9,395 bases of DNA. Origin: Pseudomonadota bacterium (GTDB lineage Bacteria > Pseudomonadota > Gammaproteobacteria > Burkholderiales > Burkholderiaceae_B). A model generated the notes under the pieces. It saw nothing but the letters and a program-made list of their open reading frames with translations, was not told where the DNA came from and did no database searches. The first letter of the stretch is position 1. Each line of letters begins with the position of its first letter. The DNA is taken from NCBI GenBank assembly GCA_023389535.1, contig JAEWEH010000365.1, positions 1-9,395 of the forward strand. The letters are read 5' to 3'. This document shows positions 1 to 6,755 of the stretch, in pieces. The position numbers were made by a program, and so were the translations under genes.

Positions 1-905
1 GGGTTGCCCGAAAGCGTACCGGCCTGGTAGACGTTGCCCAGCGGGGCGATGTGCTCCATGATGTCGGCGCGGCCGCCGAATGCGCCTACCGGCATGCCGC
101 CGCCTATGACCTTGGCCAGCGTCGTCAAGTCCGGCGTGATGCCGGTCAGGCCTTGCACGCCTTGCGGCCCCACGCGAAAGCCCGTCATCACTTCATCGAA
201 AATCAGCAGTGCGCCGTATTGGGTGCACAGGGAACGCAAGCCTTCAAGAAAGCCCGGTGCCGGCTTGATAAGGTTCATGTTGCCGGCGATGGGCTCGACG
301 ATGACACAGGCGATCTCTGCGCCATATTGCTTGAAGGCGGCCTCGACCGCGTCCAGCTTATTGAAGTCCAGCACCAGGGTGTGCTGGATGAATTCAGCGG
401 GAACGCCCGCGGAAGTGGGGTTGCCGAAAGTCAGCAGGCCCGACCCGGCCTTGACCAGCAGGCTGTCGGCGTGGCCGTGGTAGCAGCCTTCGAACTTGAT
501 GATCTTCGAGCGCCCGGTTACCCCGCGTGCCAGGCGGATGGCAGTCATGGTGGCTTCGGTGCCGGAGCTGACCAGGCGGACTTTCTCGATCGAGGGCATG
601 CGCGCGACGATGGCTTCGGCGATTTCGATCTCGCCTTCAGTGGGGGCGCCGAAGGACAGGCCGTCCACCGCCGCTTCCTGAACGGCGCGGATGACCTCGG
701 GGTGGGCGTGACCCAGTATGGCGGGCCCCCAGGATCCAACATAGTCGGTGTAGCGTGTGCCGTCCGCATCCCAGACATAAGGCCCCTGGGCGCGCTTGAT
801 GAAGCGCGGCGCCCCGCCCACCGAGCGGAAGGCCCTGACGGGAGAATTCACGCCACCCGGTATGGTTTGGCAGGCGCGATTGAACAGTTCTGTATTGCGA
901 GACAT
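1..905 (-). CDS. hemL: Glutamate-1-semialdehyde 2,1-aminomutase, 5' part (partial)
   Basis: This PLP enzyme converts glutamate-1-semialdehyde to 5-aminolevulinate in the C5 route to haem and other tetrapyrroles, in the cytoplasm. The first 301 codons are present and the gene runs off the left edge; the family is usually about 427 residues, so roughly the last 125 are outside. Visible landmarks are the N-terminal [18 protein letters not shown] (residues 9-26), the [11 protein letters not shown]-phosphate loop (113-120), CYHGHADS (141-148), the FDEVMTGFR segment (236-244, with the Asp that holds the pyridine nitrogen), and [18 protein letters not shown], whose Lys265 is the Schiff-base lysine at the standard family number. 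That exact numbering supports the ATG at 905. No strong Shine-Dalgarno precedes it. It lies 91 bases after thiE on the same strand and may share its transcript or use its own weak promoter in the gap. Confidence 0.97.
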   Translation of the reverse strand, partial: MSRNTELFNRACQTIPGGVNSPVRAFRSVGGAPRFIKRAQGPYVWDADGTRYTDYVGSWGPAILGHAHPEVIRAVQEAAVDGLSFGAPTEGEIEIAEAIVARMPSIEKVRLVSSGTEATMTAIRLARGVTGRSKIIKFEGCYHGHADSLLVKAGSGLLTFGNPTSAGVPAEFIQHTLVLDFNKLDAVEAAFKQYGAEIACVIVEPIAGNMNLIKPAPGFLEGLRSLCTQYGALLIFDEVMTGFRVGPQGVQGLTGITPDLTTLAKVIGGGMPVGAFGGRADIMEHIAPLGNVYQAGTLSGN

Positions 906-916
906 GATTCTGCACT

Positions 917-945
917 CTATGCGAAATAGTTGGATGATGGCATAG
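917..945. repeat. Inverted repeat upstream of hemL
   Basis: CTATGC (917-922) and GCATAG (940-945) form 6-base arms 17 bases apart just upstream of the hemL start. On the minus strand a weak promoter-like pair overlaps it: TTGTTA (953-948) and ACTATT (930-925), 17 bases apart, of which the -10 matches only 3 of 6 consensus positions. This could be an operator or chance; I see no known regulator motif. Confidence 0.25.
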
Positions 946-969
946 CATAACAAGTCCGACCTCGGGCGG

Positions 970-996
970 CTTGCGGCGCCGCGCCAGCCAGGCAAG
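970..996 (-). terminator. GC-rich hairpin directly after thiE (weak terminator candidate)
   Basis: CTTGC (970-974) pairs with GCAAG (992-996), and the interior contains the perfect 10-base palindrome GCGGCGCCGC (973-982), so alternative folds compete. It begins one base past the thiE stop in the direction of transcription. No T-run follows on the minus strand, so it is not a convincing intrinsic terminator. It may act as an mRNA 3'-end or processing structure between thiE and hemL. Confidence 0.25.
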
Positions 997-1647
997 TCAG
1001 CCGAATAGGGCGGTGCAGCGCTGCGCGGTGGCCTGGATGTCGGCGCTTTCGAACAGGCCGCTGATCAAGGCGATGCTATCGGCGCCGGCATGCACCACGG
1101 GGCCGGCGTTGTCGGCCGTAATGCCGCCTATGGCGACCACCGCGGCACGCGGCCGACGGGCACTGCTTTCGACCAGCATGCGGGCTTCTTCGATGTGTTC
1201 CAAGGTGGCGCGTACGGCGTCGGGCTTGATCGTCGAAGGGTACATGGCGCCGAAGGCGATGTAATCGACATCGGCTTGCAGAGCCAGGACGGCCAGCGAC
1301 GGGTCGTTATAGCAGGAGCAGCCGAGGATTTTGTCGGGGCCCAGCGCCAGGCGCGCTTGCGCCAGTTCCCCGTCTTCACGCCCCAGGTGCGCTCCGTCGG
1401 CATCCAGCAGCGCCGCCAGGCGCCAGTCGTCATTGATGATGCACAGCACGCCGAGCGATTTGCACGCCTCGGCGACACGCCGCGCCTGTGCCATGCCTGC
1501 CTCCGGCGGCGCGGTCTTGCGGCGCCACTGCAGCGCTTTCATGCCGCCCGCCGCAGCGGCGCGGATGGCTTCCAGAAGCTTGTCGGTGTCGTCCCATTCA
1601 GGTGTCACACCGTACAGGCCGCGCGGGAATCGTAAGCTCGAATTCAT
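997..1647 (-). CDS. thiE: Thiamine-phosphate synthase
   Basis: ThiE couples HMP-pyrophosphate with carboxylated thiazole phosphate to give thiamine monophosphate and pyrophosphate in the cytoplasm. The 216-residue product has the usual single TIM-barrel size. Landmarks in order: ALQWRRK (38-44, the R..K diphosphate-binding strand), INDDWRLA (71-78), [11 protein letters not shown] (82-92, the Mg/pyrophosphate motif), GCSCYND (109-115), [17 protein letters not shown] (128-144) and VAIGGI (171-176). The open frame continues upstream to 1998, but that part is antisense-like and unrelated to ThiE. The ATG at 1647 forms an ATGA overlap with the stop of the upstream thiD-like gene, which decides the start and implies translational coupling; no independent Shine-Dalgarno is seen. 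Pairing with a ThiD homologue fits the pathway, because ThiD supplies the pyrimidine substrate. Confidence 0.94.
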   Translation of the reverse strand: MNSSLRFPRGLYGVTPEWDDTDKLLEAIRAAAAGGMKALQWRRKTAPPEAGMAQARRVAEACKSLGVLCIINDDWRLAALLDADGAHLGREDGELAQARLALGPDKILGCSCYNDPSLAVLALQADVDYIAFGAMYPSTIKPDAVRATLEHIEEARMLVESSARRPRAAVVAIGGITADNAGPVVHAGADSIALISGLFESADIQATAQRCTALFG

Positions 1648-2447
1648 GGCTGTGTGGACCGGTTGATCAGGCGCTGCCCCATGCCTGGTTGAAAAGAACG
1701 TGCTGCCAGCGGGCCGGCCATGGATACCGCCGCCTCTACGGCAGGAACGACATCCAGGCCTTGTGCAAGCTGCACGGCGATGGCGCAAGCCAGCGGGCCG
1801 TCGGCGTCCGCGAGGCGGGCCGTCGGAGCCTGCCAATGCCAGCTGCTGGTTACATTGCGCTGCCCCTGCAGCAAGTGGCTGCCCTGGCCCGGGCGCAATG
1901 GGGCGCCCGTGCTGAGCACCCATTTCGCGCCGTAGTCGAGCAGCGCCTGGGCGGGCGTGGACGCCGCGGATGCAGAAAACACCCCTTGGGATTGCCACTG
2001 CAACAGCAGGTTGTGGTCGACCACGACGATATCGGTCTGGGGCAGCAGCAATTCCAGCGTTGCGAGCAGGACGTCTTCGGCGTCGACATCTTCCAGCAAG
2101 GCATCATCCGGCAGGCGCTGCAGATGCAGCACCAGGGGAACCTGGCTGTAGTCAGCCGCGACCTGCGCCAGCACGCTAACCGATTCCGTTGTATAAAGCG
2201 GGCCTACCTTGATGGCTTGCACCGTCATGTCTTCGAGCAGGCAGCGGGCCTGGTCGTCGATATGTTCGGGCGCGATGGGGTGGACTTCTTCGGTGCTGAC
2301 CGTATCCTGGACCAGTATGGCGGTGAGCACGCTCAGGGCATGGCAGCCCAACGCCGCGCAGGTAACCGCGTCAGCAGGCAGGCTACTTGCTCCGCTGGGG
2401 TCGAAAGGGCCGAAAATAAGAAGTAAGGGTGGGGTTGTTGCTTGCAC
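1644..2447 (-). CDS. Divergent ThiD-like (hydroxymethylpyrimidine kinase family) protein
   Basis: 267 residues, the normal ThiD length, with a recognisable ribokinase-fold outline: an N-terminal LLLIFGPFDPSGASSLPAD (8-26) in place of the family's IAGSDPSGGAGIQAD, AALGCHALSVLTAILVQDT (31-49), and IKVGPL (79-84) in place of VKIGML. ThiD phosphorylates HMP and HMP-phosphate for thiamine synthesis. Here the signatures weaken: the VLDPVM-like strand reads LVLHLQR (105-111), the TPNxxE-like motif reads VVVDHNLL (141-148), and the C-terminal GTGC(T/S) anion-hole and catalytic segment reads ADGPLACAIA (215-224). Fold membership and the link to thiE are well supported; kinase activity is doubtful. The start is GTG at 2447: an in-frame TGA lies upstream with no other usable start between, and no strong Shine-Dalgarno is present. 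A true ThiD may be encoded elsewhere. Confidence 0.8.
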   Translation of the reverse strand: MQATTPPLLLIFGPFDPSGASSLPADAVTCAALGCHALSVLTAILVQDTVSTEEVHPIAPEHIDDQARCLLEDMTVQAIKVGPLYTTESVSVLAQVAADYSQVPLVLHLQRLPDDALLEDVDAEDVLLATLELLLPQTDIVVVDHNLLLQWQSQGVFSASAASTPAQALLDYGAKWVLSTGAPLRPGQGSHLLQGQRNVTSSWHWQAPTARLADADGPLACAIAVQLAQGLDVVPAVEAAVSMAGPLAARSFQPGMGQRLINRSTQP

Positions 2448-2594
2448 AGCGTCGCCGTTGACAGAGGTTGCGATATCTTTTGAGTAATATCCAGGGTATC
2501 ACTATTGGGTTTAGTAACATTGACCCCATTCTAATAGAAGGGTTCGAAACCCAGCGCGTTTCGGGCTTGTAATTTTCAGTGAGTAATAAAAAAC
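2448..2594. promoter_or_regulatory. AT-richer divergent intergenic region with nested inverted repeats
   Basis: This 147-base gap separates the leftward thiD-like gene from the rightward rubredoxin gene and should hold promoters for both. It is visibly richer in A and T than its surroundings. On the plus strand the best -10 candidate is TCTAAT (2530-2535, 5 of 6 consensus bases) with a poor -35 TTGGGT (2505-2510) at 19-base spacing. On the minus strand only weak -10-like strings occur, such as TATTAC (rc of 2484-2489). Two inverted repeats overlap: GGGTT-cga-AACCC (2540-2552) and CGAAAC-n7-GTTTCG (2545-2563). If the TCTAAT promoter is real, these lie in the rubredoxin mRNA leader. No known riboswitch was recognised; in particular I did not see a convincing TPP riboswitch ahead of thiD-like. 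Confidence 0.4.
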
Positions 2595-2759
2595 ATGCGT
2601 ACATGGATGTGTTTAATTTGCGGTTGGATTTATGATGAGGAGGCGGGGTTGCCGGAAGAGGGCATCGCTCCCGGCACACGTTGGGAAGACGTGCCGCCAA
2701 ACTGGGTCTGCCCTGAATGCGGCGCCCGCAAGGAAGATTTTGAATTAATCGAGGTTTAA
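2595..2759 (+). CDS. Rubredoxin
   Basis: A 54-residue iron protein that carries single electrons through one Fe held by four cysteines. The ligands are in CLICG (Cys6, Cys9) and CPECG (Cys39, Cys42), with the conserved aromatic core Trp4, Tyr13, Trp30, Trp37 and Phe49, and the GTRWEDVP stretch (27-34) typical of aerobic proteobacterial rubredoxins. Length matches the family. The ATG at 2595 gives the standard N terminus; Met5 would remove Trp4. The Shine-Dalgarno is weak (GTGAG, 2579-2583). No rubredoxin reductase, alkane hydroxylase or other partner lies in the window, so its electron partners cannot be named. It is divergent from thiD-like and followed 46 bases later by algH, which has its own strong ribosome binding site. 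Confidence 0.95.
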   Translation: MRTWMCLICGWIYDEEAGLPEEGIAPGTRWEDVPPNWVCPECGARKEDFELIEV

Positions 2760-2792
2760 GCCTATCGATGTCTGTAGCACCACGTAGATTTC

Positions 2793-2798
2793 AGGAGG
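2793..2798 (+). promoter_or_regulatory. Strong Shine-Dalgarno of algH
   Basis: AGGAGG, a full match to the anti-Shine-Dalgarno core, ends seven bases before the algH ATG at 2806. It fixes that start and is the only near-perfect ribosome binding site in the window, which suggests algH is translated more strongly than its neighbours. Confidence 0.85.
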
Positions 2799-2805
2799 GC
2801 AAGTC

Positions 2806-3399
2806 ATGAACACCACCGCCAAGCGGCCCGGTCCGGAAACGAGCGTCGACTTGTCCCAACAGCTTTTGCTGGCCATGCCGGGCAAAGTCGCCGGCAATCT
2901 TGCCAACACGGTCATCTATGTTTGCGAACATACCGAACATGGCGCACTGGGGCTGGTCATCAACCGTCCTACGGATATTACGGTGGGCGACCTGCTCAAG
3001 CGCATAGACCTAGATTTGTCGCTTGAAATCGGCCCGGTGCAGGATGCGCCGGTATTTTTCGGCGGGCCGGTGCAGACCGACCGCGGATTTGTGCTGCATG
3101 CCCCGGTGGGTGGCTACAATTCCAGCATCCAGTTGGGCGACATCGCACTGACTACTTCGCGCGACGTCTTGCAGGATGTCGCGCAGGGCAAGGGGCCGGC
3201 CCAGTTGTTGATCACGCTGGGCTATGCCGGCTGGGGCGCCGGCCAGCTGGAAAGCGAGATGGCCCAGAATGCCTGGCTGAATGTTGCTTCGACCAACGAC
3301 ATTCTTTTCACTACACCTTTCGACGAGCGCTATAACGTCGCGCTGGCCCAGTTGGGCATCGATTCGTCCATGCTGACGGGCGAAGCGGGCCATGCCTGA
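2806..3399 (+). CDS. algH: YqgE/AlgH family protein (UPF0301)
   Basis: A 197-residue cytoplasmic protein of the YqgE/AlgH family, named from Pseudomonas, where algH was reported to influence alginate production; its biochemical role is not established. Family landmarks: LLLAMPG (20-26), VIYVCEHTEHGALGLVINRP (36-55), VFFGGPVQTDRGFVLH (83-98), LGYAGWGAGQLESE (138-151) and a C-terminal FTTPFDERYN (168-177). The N terminus is about 15 residues longer than in the shortest homologues, but the AGGAGG ahead of this ATG makes the start firm. The stop overlaps the ruvX start by 8 bases. The algH-ruvX pairing is widespread in proteobacteria and suggests co-expression with ruvX. Confidence 0.94.
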   Translation: MNTTAKRPGPETSVDLSQQLLLAMPGKVAGNLANTVIYVCEHTEHGALGLVINRPTDITVGDLLKRIDLDLSLEIGPVQDAPVFFGGPVQTDRGFVLHAPVGGYNSSIQLGDIALTTSRDVLQDVAQGKGPAQLLITLGYAGWGAGQLESEMAQNAWLNVASTNDILFTTPFDERYNVALAQLGIDSSMLTGEAGHA

Positions 3400-3799
3400 A
3401 CAGACGCTGCTGGCATTTGATTACGGCACAAAAAAAATAGGCGTTGCGATCGGCAACACCCTGACTCGGCAAGCCAGGCCGTTGGACATCCTGTTCCCCG
3501 TGACACGCGAACAACGATTTGCCGCAATCAGCGCATTATTGGCAGAGTGGCGGCCGGATGTCGTCGTGGTGGGGCTGCCGCTGGCCACGGATGGCCAGGA
3601 GCAATACGCCAGCTTGCGCTGCCGGCGGTTCGCCAACCAATTGCGCGGCCGCTATGGGGTGGATGTGGTGCTGGTCGATGAGCGCGGCTCGAGCATGGAG
3701 GCCCAGCGCATGCTGGGCACGCATGGGGCGGATGACGCCGTGGCCGCCGCCGTGATTCTGCAGCGTTATTTCGATGCACTCGAGCAGCCTGGGGTATGA
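3392..3799 (+). CDS. ruvX: Putative pre-16S rRNA nuclease RuvX/YqgF
   Basis: A 135-residue RNase H-fold nuclease; the family is implicated in 5'-end maturation of 16S rRNA and was earlier proposed as a Holliday-junction resolvase. Visible motifs: FDYGTKKIGVAIG (9-21, with catalytic Asp10), DVVVVGLPLATDG (56-68), VDERGSS (95-101, with Glu97, where most homologues have DERLTT) and GADDAVAAAVILQRYF (112-127, containing the C-terminal catalytic Asp). Length is normal. It begins inside the last codons of algH (8-base overlap), so translation is probably coupled. The codons for TKKI create an uninterrupted run of eight A at 3430-3437, unusual in this GC-rich context; loss of one A would bring an immediate TAG. 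Confidence 0.94.
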   Translation: MPEQTLLAFDYGTKKIGVAIGNTLTRQARPLDILFPVTREQRFAAISALLAEWRPDVVVVGLPLATDGQEQYASLRCRRFANQLRGRYGVDVVLVDERGSSMEAQRMLGTHGADDAVAAAVILQRYFDALEQPGV

Positions 3800-3847
3800 T
3801 CGGCGCGCCGCAAAGGCGCACCCGCCACTACCACCTGGGGATCCAGC

Positions 3848-4609
3848 TTGAGTTTATTGCGTTTTACACTGCGCGCAGTGATCGTCGTCTTGTTCATTAT
3901 CGGTGGACTGCTGTCAGTCACGTTGATTTTTCCCTGGGCGGGCCCGCGTGTGCGGGCCGCCATGAACCGCCACTGGTCGCGCGGGCTGATGCGGGTGTGC
4001 GGGGTGCGCCTGCGCATACGGGGCGAGCCGCGCATGACCGGCGCCATTCTGTGGGTGGCCAACCATGTGTCCTGGGTGGATATTTTTGTGCTCAACAGCG
4101 TGCGCCCGACCGCTTTCATTGCCAAAAGCGACATACGCGCCTGGCCCATCATAGGCTGGCTGGTCGCCGGAGCGGGTACCGTTTTCATCGAGCGCGGCCA
4201 TCGGCATGCCATCAGGAAGGTCGGGCATCAAATGAAGGCCCGGTTCAATCACGGCGAAGCGGTGGGCCTGTTCCCTGAAGGCACGACTTCACCGGGTTAC
4301 GACGTTGCGCCCTTCCATTCCAGTTTGTTCGAAGCGGCCATCAGCGCCCAGGTGGATATCCAGCCGGTGGCCTTACGGTTTTTCCATAAAGGCCGGCGCA
4401 GCGATTATGTTGCCTTCGTCGGCGAGCAGAACCTGGTGCAAAACCTATGGTGCTTGCTGGGAACCACCGGGGTCACAGTAGAGCTGGTGTTCCTGCCCAT
4501 CATGCACAGCCAGCGCTGCACTGAAGAAGGCCGCAGCAAGGTTGCGTCCCATGCCCATCATGCGATACGCCACGCTGTTGTCGAGCGGCTCCGGGGACAC
4601 AAGGGCTGA
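3848..4609 (+). CDS. plsC: 1-acyl-sn-glycerol-3-phosphate acyltransferase family protein (PlsC-type)
   Basis: A 253-residue inner-membrane acyltransferase that by family transfers an acyl chain to lysophosphatidic acid, giving phosphatidic acid for phospholipid synthesis. One hydrophobic segment (about 9-30) is followed by the four acyltransferase blocks: I, NHVSWVD (72-78, His73 and Asp78 catalytic); II, FIERG (113-117); III, FPEGTTSPG (142-150); IV, IQPVAL (171-176). The start is TTG at 3848 with GGGGAT about five bases upstream; the next in-frame ATG (residue 39) would delete the membrane segment. It follows ruvX by 48 bases on the same strand and is convergent with apaH. The related OlsA (ornithine-lipid acyltransferase) or another lysophospholipid acyltransferase cannot be excluded; the family call is firm, the substrate is inferred. 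Confidence 0.88.
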   Translation: MSLLRFTLRAVIVVLFIIGGLLSVTLIFPWAGPRVRAAMNRHWSRGLMRVCGVRLRIRGEPRMTGAILWVANHVSWVDIFVLNSVRPTAFIAKSDIRAWPIIGWLVAGAGTVFIERGHRHAIRKVGHQMKARFNHGEAVGLFPEGTTSPGYDVAPFHSSLFEAAISAQVDIQPVALRFFHKGRRSDYVAFVGEQNLVQNLWCLLGTTGVTVELVFLPIMHSQRCTEEGRSKVASHAHHAIRHAVVERLRGHKG

Positions 4610-4611
4610 CG

Positions 4612-4633
4612 CTGCCCGGAACTGCTCGGACAG
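4612..4633 (-). terminator. Hairpin between convergent plsC and apaH (weak terminator candidate)
   Basis: Read on the minus strand this is a 7-bp stem with one G-U pair and an 8-base loop, lying beyond the apaH stop; on the plus strand the same pair becomes an A-C mismatch. No T-run follows in either direction, so intrinsic termination is doubtful. Convergent genes would nevertheless be expected to stop near here. Confidence 0.25.
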
Positions 4634-4667
4634 GCGACGCAGTCCCCGCAAGCGCACAGCGCGCGCA

Positions 4668-5501
4668 TCAACCGTGGGGGACCTGGTACTGGGCGCAGGG
4701 AATCTGTACCAGGCTGTGATCGTGCAGGCGCAGCGCGGTCAGCTGCCGCCCCCAGACGCAGCCGGTATCCAGGCAGATGGCATCGGGGCGTATCATCATT
4801 CCCAAGGTGGACCAATGCCCGAACACGACGGTGGCTTGGTCTATTGCGCGCCCCGGGATGTCGAACCATGGCATCAATGCGTCGTCATGCTGCGGCGCCC
4901 CCTTGTGCGCGAATTCCATATGGCCCCGGCGATCGCACATGCGCATGCGCGTCAGCGCATTGATGATGACGCGCAGGCGTTTGCCGCCGCGCAAATCGTC
5001 TTTCCAATAAGCGGGCTCATTGCCATACATGCTGTGCAGCATGGTCTTCCAGTCGGGGCCGCGCAAGGCCTCTTCCACTTCAGCCGCCAGCTTCAGTGTT
5101 TTCTTTATGGTCCATTCCGGCAGGACACCGGCATGGACCAGCAAATGATTCTGATCGTAATGCGCCAGCGGGCAGTGCCTGATCCAGTCGATCAGTTCCT
5201 GTGCATCCGGGGCGTCGAGTATGGCGGCGATGGTGTCCGATTTACCCGCTTTCTTCACACCCGCCGCGACGGCCAGTAAATGAAGATCGTGATTGCCGAG
5301 CACCGAGACGGCGCGCTCGCCCAGCGCAATGACCGTTCGCAGCGCGCCCAGGGAGTCAGGCCCGCGATTGACCAGGTCGCCGGCGAACCAGAAGCAGGCA
5401 TCCGTATCGCCGGCGATATCCGGATGCTCCAGCAGCGCATGCAAGGGGCGGCAACAGCCCTGCACGTCGCCTATCATCCATATGTGCTGCGTGCTCGTCA
5501 T
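4668..5501 (-). CDS. apaH: Symmetrical bis(5'-nucleosyl)-tetraphosphatase
   Basis: ApaH splits diadenosine tetraphosphate into two ADP in the cytoplasm and so limits this stress-linked nucleotide; in enterobacteria it can also act on Np4-capped RNA. The calcineurin-like metallophosphoesterase motifs appear in order: IGDVQGC (10-16), [39 protein letters not shown] and the family-specific [16 protein letters not shown] near the C terminus. The GDVQG form, with Gln where other phosphoesterases have His, is common in ApaH. I chose the ATG at 5501 (277 residues) because it forms an ATGA overlap with the lptG stop and sits the usual short distance before the first motif; an in-frame ATG at 5519 would add six residues. 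Coupling to lptG puts it at the distal end of that transcript. Confidence 0.95.
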   Translation of the reverse strand: MTSTQHIWMIGDVQGCCRPLHALLEHPDIAGDTDACFWFAGDLVNRGPDSLGALRTVIALGERAVSVLGNHDLHLLAVAAGVKKAGKSDTIAAILDAPDAQELIDWIRHCPLAHYDQNHLLVHAGVLPEWTIKKTLKLAAEVEEALRGPDWKTMLHSMYGNEPAYWKDDLRGGKRLRVIINALTRMRMCDRRGHMEFAHKGAPQHDDALMPWFDIPGRAIDQATVVFGHWSTLGMMIRPDAICLDTGCVWGRQLTALRLHDHSLVQIPCAQYQVPHG

Positions 5502-6676
5502 GCTGCCGATCTGCTCCATGGCCAGCGGGTCTTATTGAAACGCCGCACGTTGTGCTGGTTCTCCATAAGGATCAAGGCCCCAAGCGCCAGGCCAAGCGCG
5601 CCCAGGTTGGGCACGAGCGCCGTCACCCAGGGCGCCCATTTGCTAAGCATCCCGACGTTCAGCGCAAGCTGGTTCAGCATGAAGAACCCCACCCCCAAAA
5701 GGATCCCGATGAAGACCTTGCTGCCTACCCCGCCCCGTCGGGTTTGCATGAAGCCTATCGGCGCGGCAATGGTGATCATCACCAGCAAGGTGAAGGGGTA
5801 AGCCATTTTGCGCCAGAGCGCAACGACCTGCCTTTCTGTTTGCAGCTGGTTGTTCCGCAGGTAATCGATATAGTCGACCAGGTCCAGCATGGACATGCGT
5901 TCCGGCGTCAGGATGCGGGCGATCAGACGCTCGGGCGTCAAGGTGGTTGCCAGGGTGCGCGTGGGCTGTGTGCTGATATCAGTGAGCGGCGCTTCGGGTT
6001 TGGCCGCATCGGCCAGCGCCGATACGGACTGGGCGGCGATGGCGGTTTCGGTGACCTCTTCGAGCACCAGGCTGCCTGAAGTAAAGTGGCCGCTCTTGGC
6101 CTGGGAAAGCGAGGCCAGTTCCTGCCCCTGATTGAATTCATACAGGGTGATTTCGCCCACTGCGCCGCTGGATTTCAACTGGGCGATATTGATGATGCGT
6201 GTGCCGCCGTCGGGGGCGGCCTCTTTGAACCAATAGCCGCTATTCAATCGGCCGCCGCCCGCCTTGCCCAGCAGCCGCAGGCTGGCTTCGCTGGCCTTGA
6301 TTTCGGCCGCTGGCGTGACGACTTCCGACAGCACGAAGGCGCCCACCACCAGCGGAATCGTGACGGTCCAGAGCATGACCAGCAGCTTGATGCCGCTGAC
6401 GCCCGATACCCGAAGTATCACCAGTTCATTGCGCTGGGCGAGGCCCGCCAGCGCCAGGATCGCGCCTATCAGCAGGCCTATGGGCAAAAGCTCGTACAGC
6501 CGGGTGGGCAGGGCCAACGCCTGCATATAGAAAAGATTGAGCAGGGTGAACTTCGTGCCCACATTGTCCAGATCTTCGATCAGGGCGAAAAACGTGAACA
6601 AGCCTACCAGCGCCACCAGAACGACGGCGCTGGAGCGATAGATTTCGCGGGCAAGATAACGGCGTGCGGTGCGCAT
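5498..6676 (-). CDS. lptG: LPS export ABC transporter permease LptG
   Basis: LptG is one of the two inner-membrane permeases of the LptB2FG exporter, which extracts lipopolysaccharide and passes it to the LptC-A-D/E bridge. The 392-residue product has the YjgP/YjgQ layout: helices at about 15-35, 60-80 and 98-120, a periplasmic beta-jellyroll domain (about 125-265), then helices at about 293-310, 318-342 and 348-371. The cytoplasmic [12 protein letters not shown] (83-94) is the coupling helix that docks on LptB. The choice of LptG over LptF rests on overall resemblance. The ATG at 6676 is the only start after an upstream in-frame TGA, yet no Shine-Dalgarno is visible. The stop overlaps the apaH start (ATGA). 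The usual partner lptF is not adjacent; mtgA lies upstream instead, 79 bases away. Confidence 0.93.
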   Translation of the reverse strand: MRTARRYLAREIYRSSAVVLVALVGLFTFFALIEDLDNVGTKFTLLNLFYMQALALPTRLYELLPIGLLIGAILALAGLAQRNELVILRVSGVSGIKLLVMLWTVTIPLVVGAFVLSEVVTPAAEIKASEASLRLLGKAGGGRLNSGYWFKEAAPDGGTRIINIAQLKSSGAVGEITLYEFNQGQELASLSQAKSGHFTSGSLVLEEVTETAIAAQSVSALADAAKPEAPLTDISTQPTRTLATTLTPERLIARILTPERMSMLDLVDYIDYLRNNQLQTERQVVALWRKMAYPFTLLVMITIAAPIGFMQTRRGGVGSKVFIGILLGVGFFMLNQLALNVGMLSKWAPWVTALVPNLGALGLALGALILMENQHNVRRFNKTRWPWSRSAA

Positions 6677-6735
6677 TGAAAGGGCGGGTGCCGAGACGGC
6701 GTATGAAACTCAAGAAAAGTACAAGCTTAACATTT

Positions 6736-6754
6736 GCCGGCGCCGGGAGCCGGC
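6736..6754 (-). terminator. GC-rich hairpin immediately after mtgA
   Basis: GCCGGC (6749-6754) and GCCGGC (6736-6741) form a 6-bp stem with a 7-base loop, starting one base past the mtgA stop in the direction of transcription. The following bases (AAATGTTAAG on the minus strand) are AT-rich but contain no T-run. It may be a weak or Rho-assisted terminator, or a structure stabilising the mtgA 3' end, and it separates the aroE-mtgA block from lptG. Confidence 0.35.
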
Positions 6755-6755
6755 C

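Noticed and set aside
51..929. 292-codon plus-strand open frame
   Set aside because: It is the antisense shadow of hemL, whose minus-strand product shows every family motif including Lys265; the plus-strand translation has no recognisable domain.
1488..2426. 312-codon plus-strand open frame
   Set aside because: Antisense to thiD-like and the start of thiE; no recognisable domain and no good ribosome binding site.
2458..2490. TTGACA (2458-2463) and TAATAT (2485-2490) as a promoter
   Set aside because: The spacing is 21 bases, too long for a normal sigma-70 promoter, and no better -10 lies at 16-18 bases.
2536..2560. tRNA T-arm-like string GGTTCGAAACC
   Set aside because: Only three T-stem pairs form, and no anticodon arm, D-arm or acceptor stem is found on either strand; not a tRNA, and no flanking repeat suggests an attachment site.
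4668..5501. ApaH with Gln in place of the metal-site His (GDVQG)
   Set aside because: This variant is common in proteobacterial ApaH and the remaining motifs are intact, so it is not evidence of lost activity.
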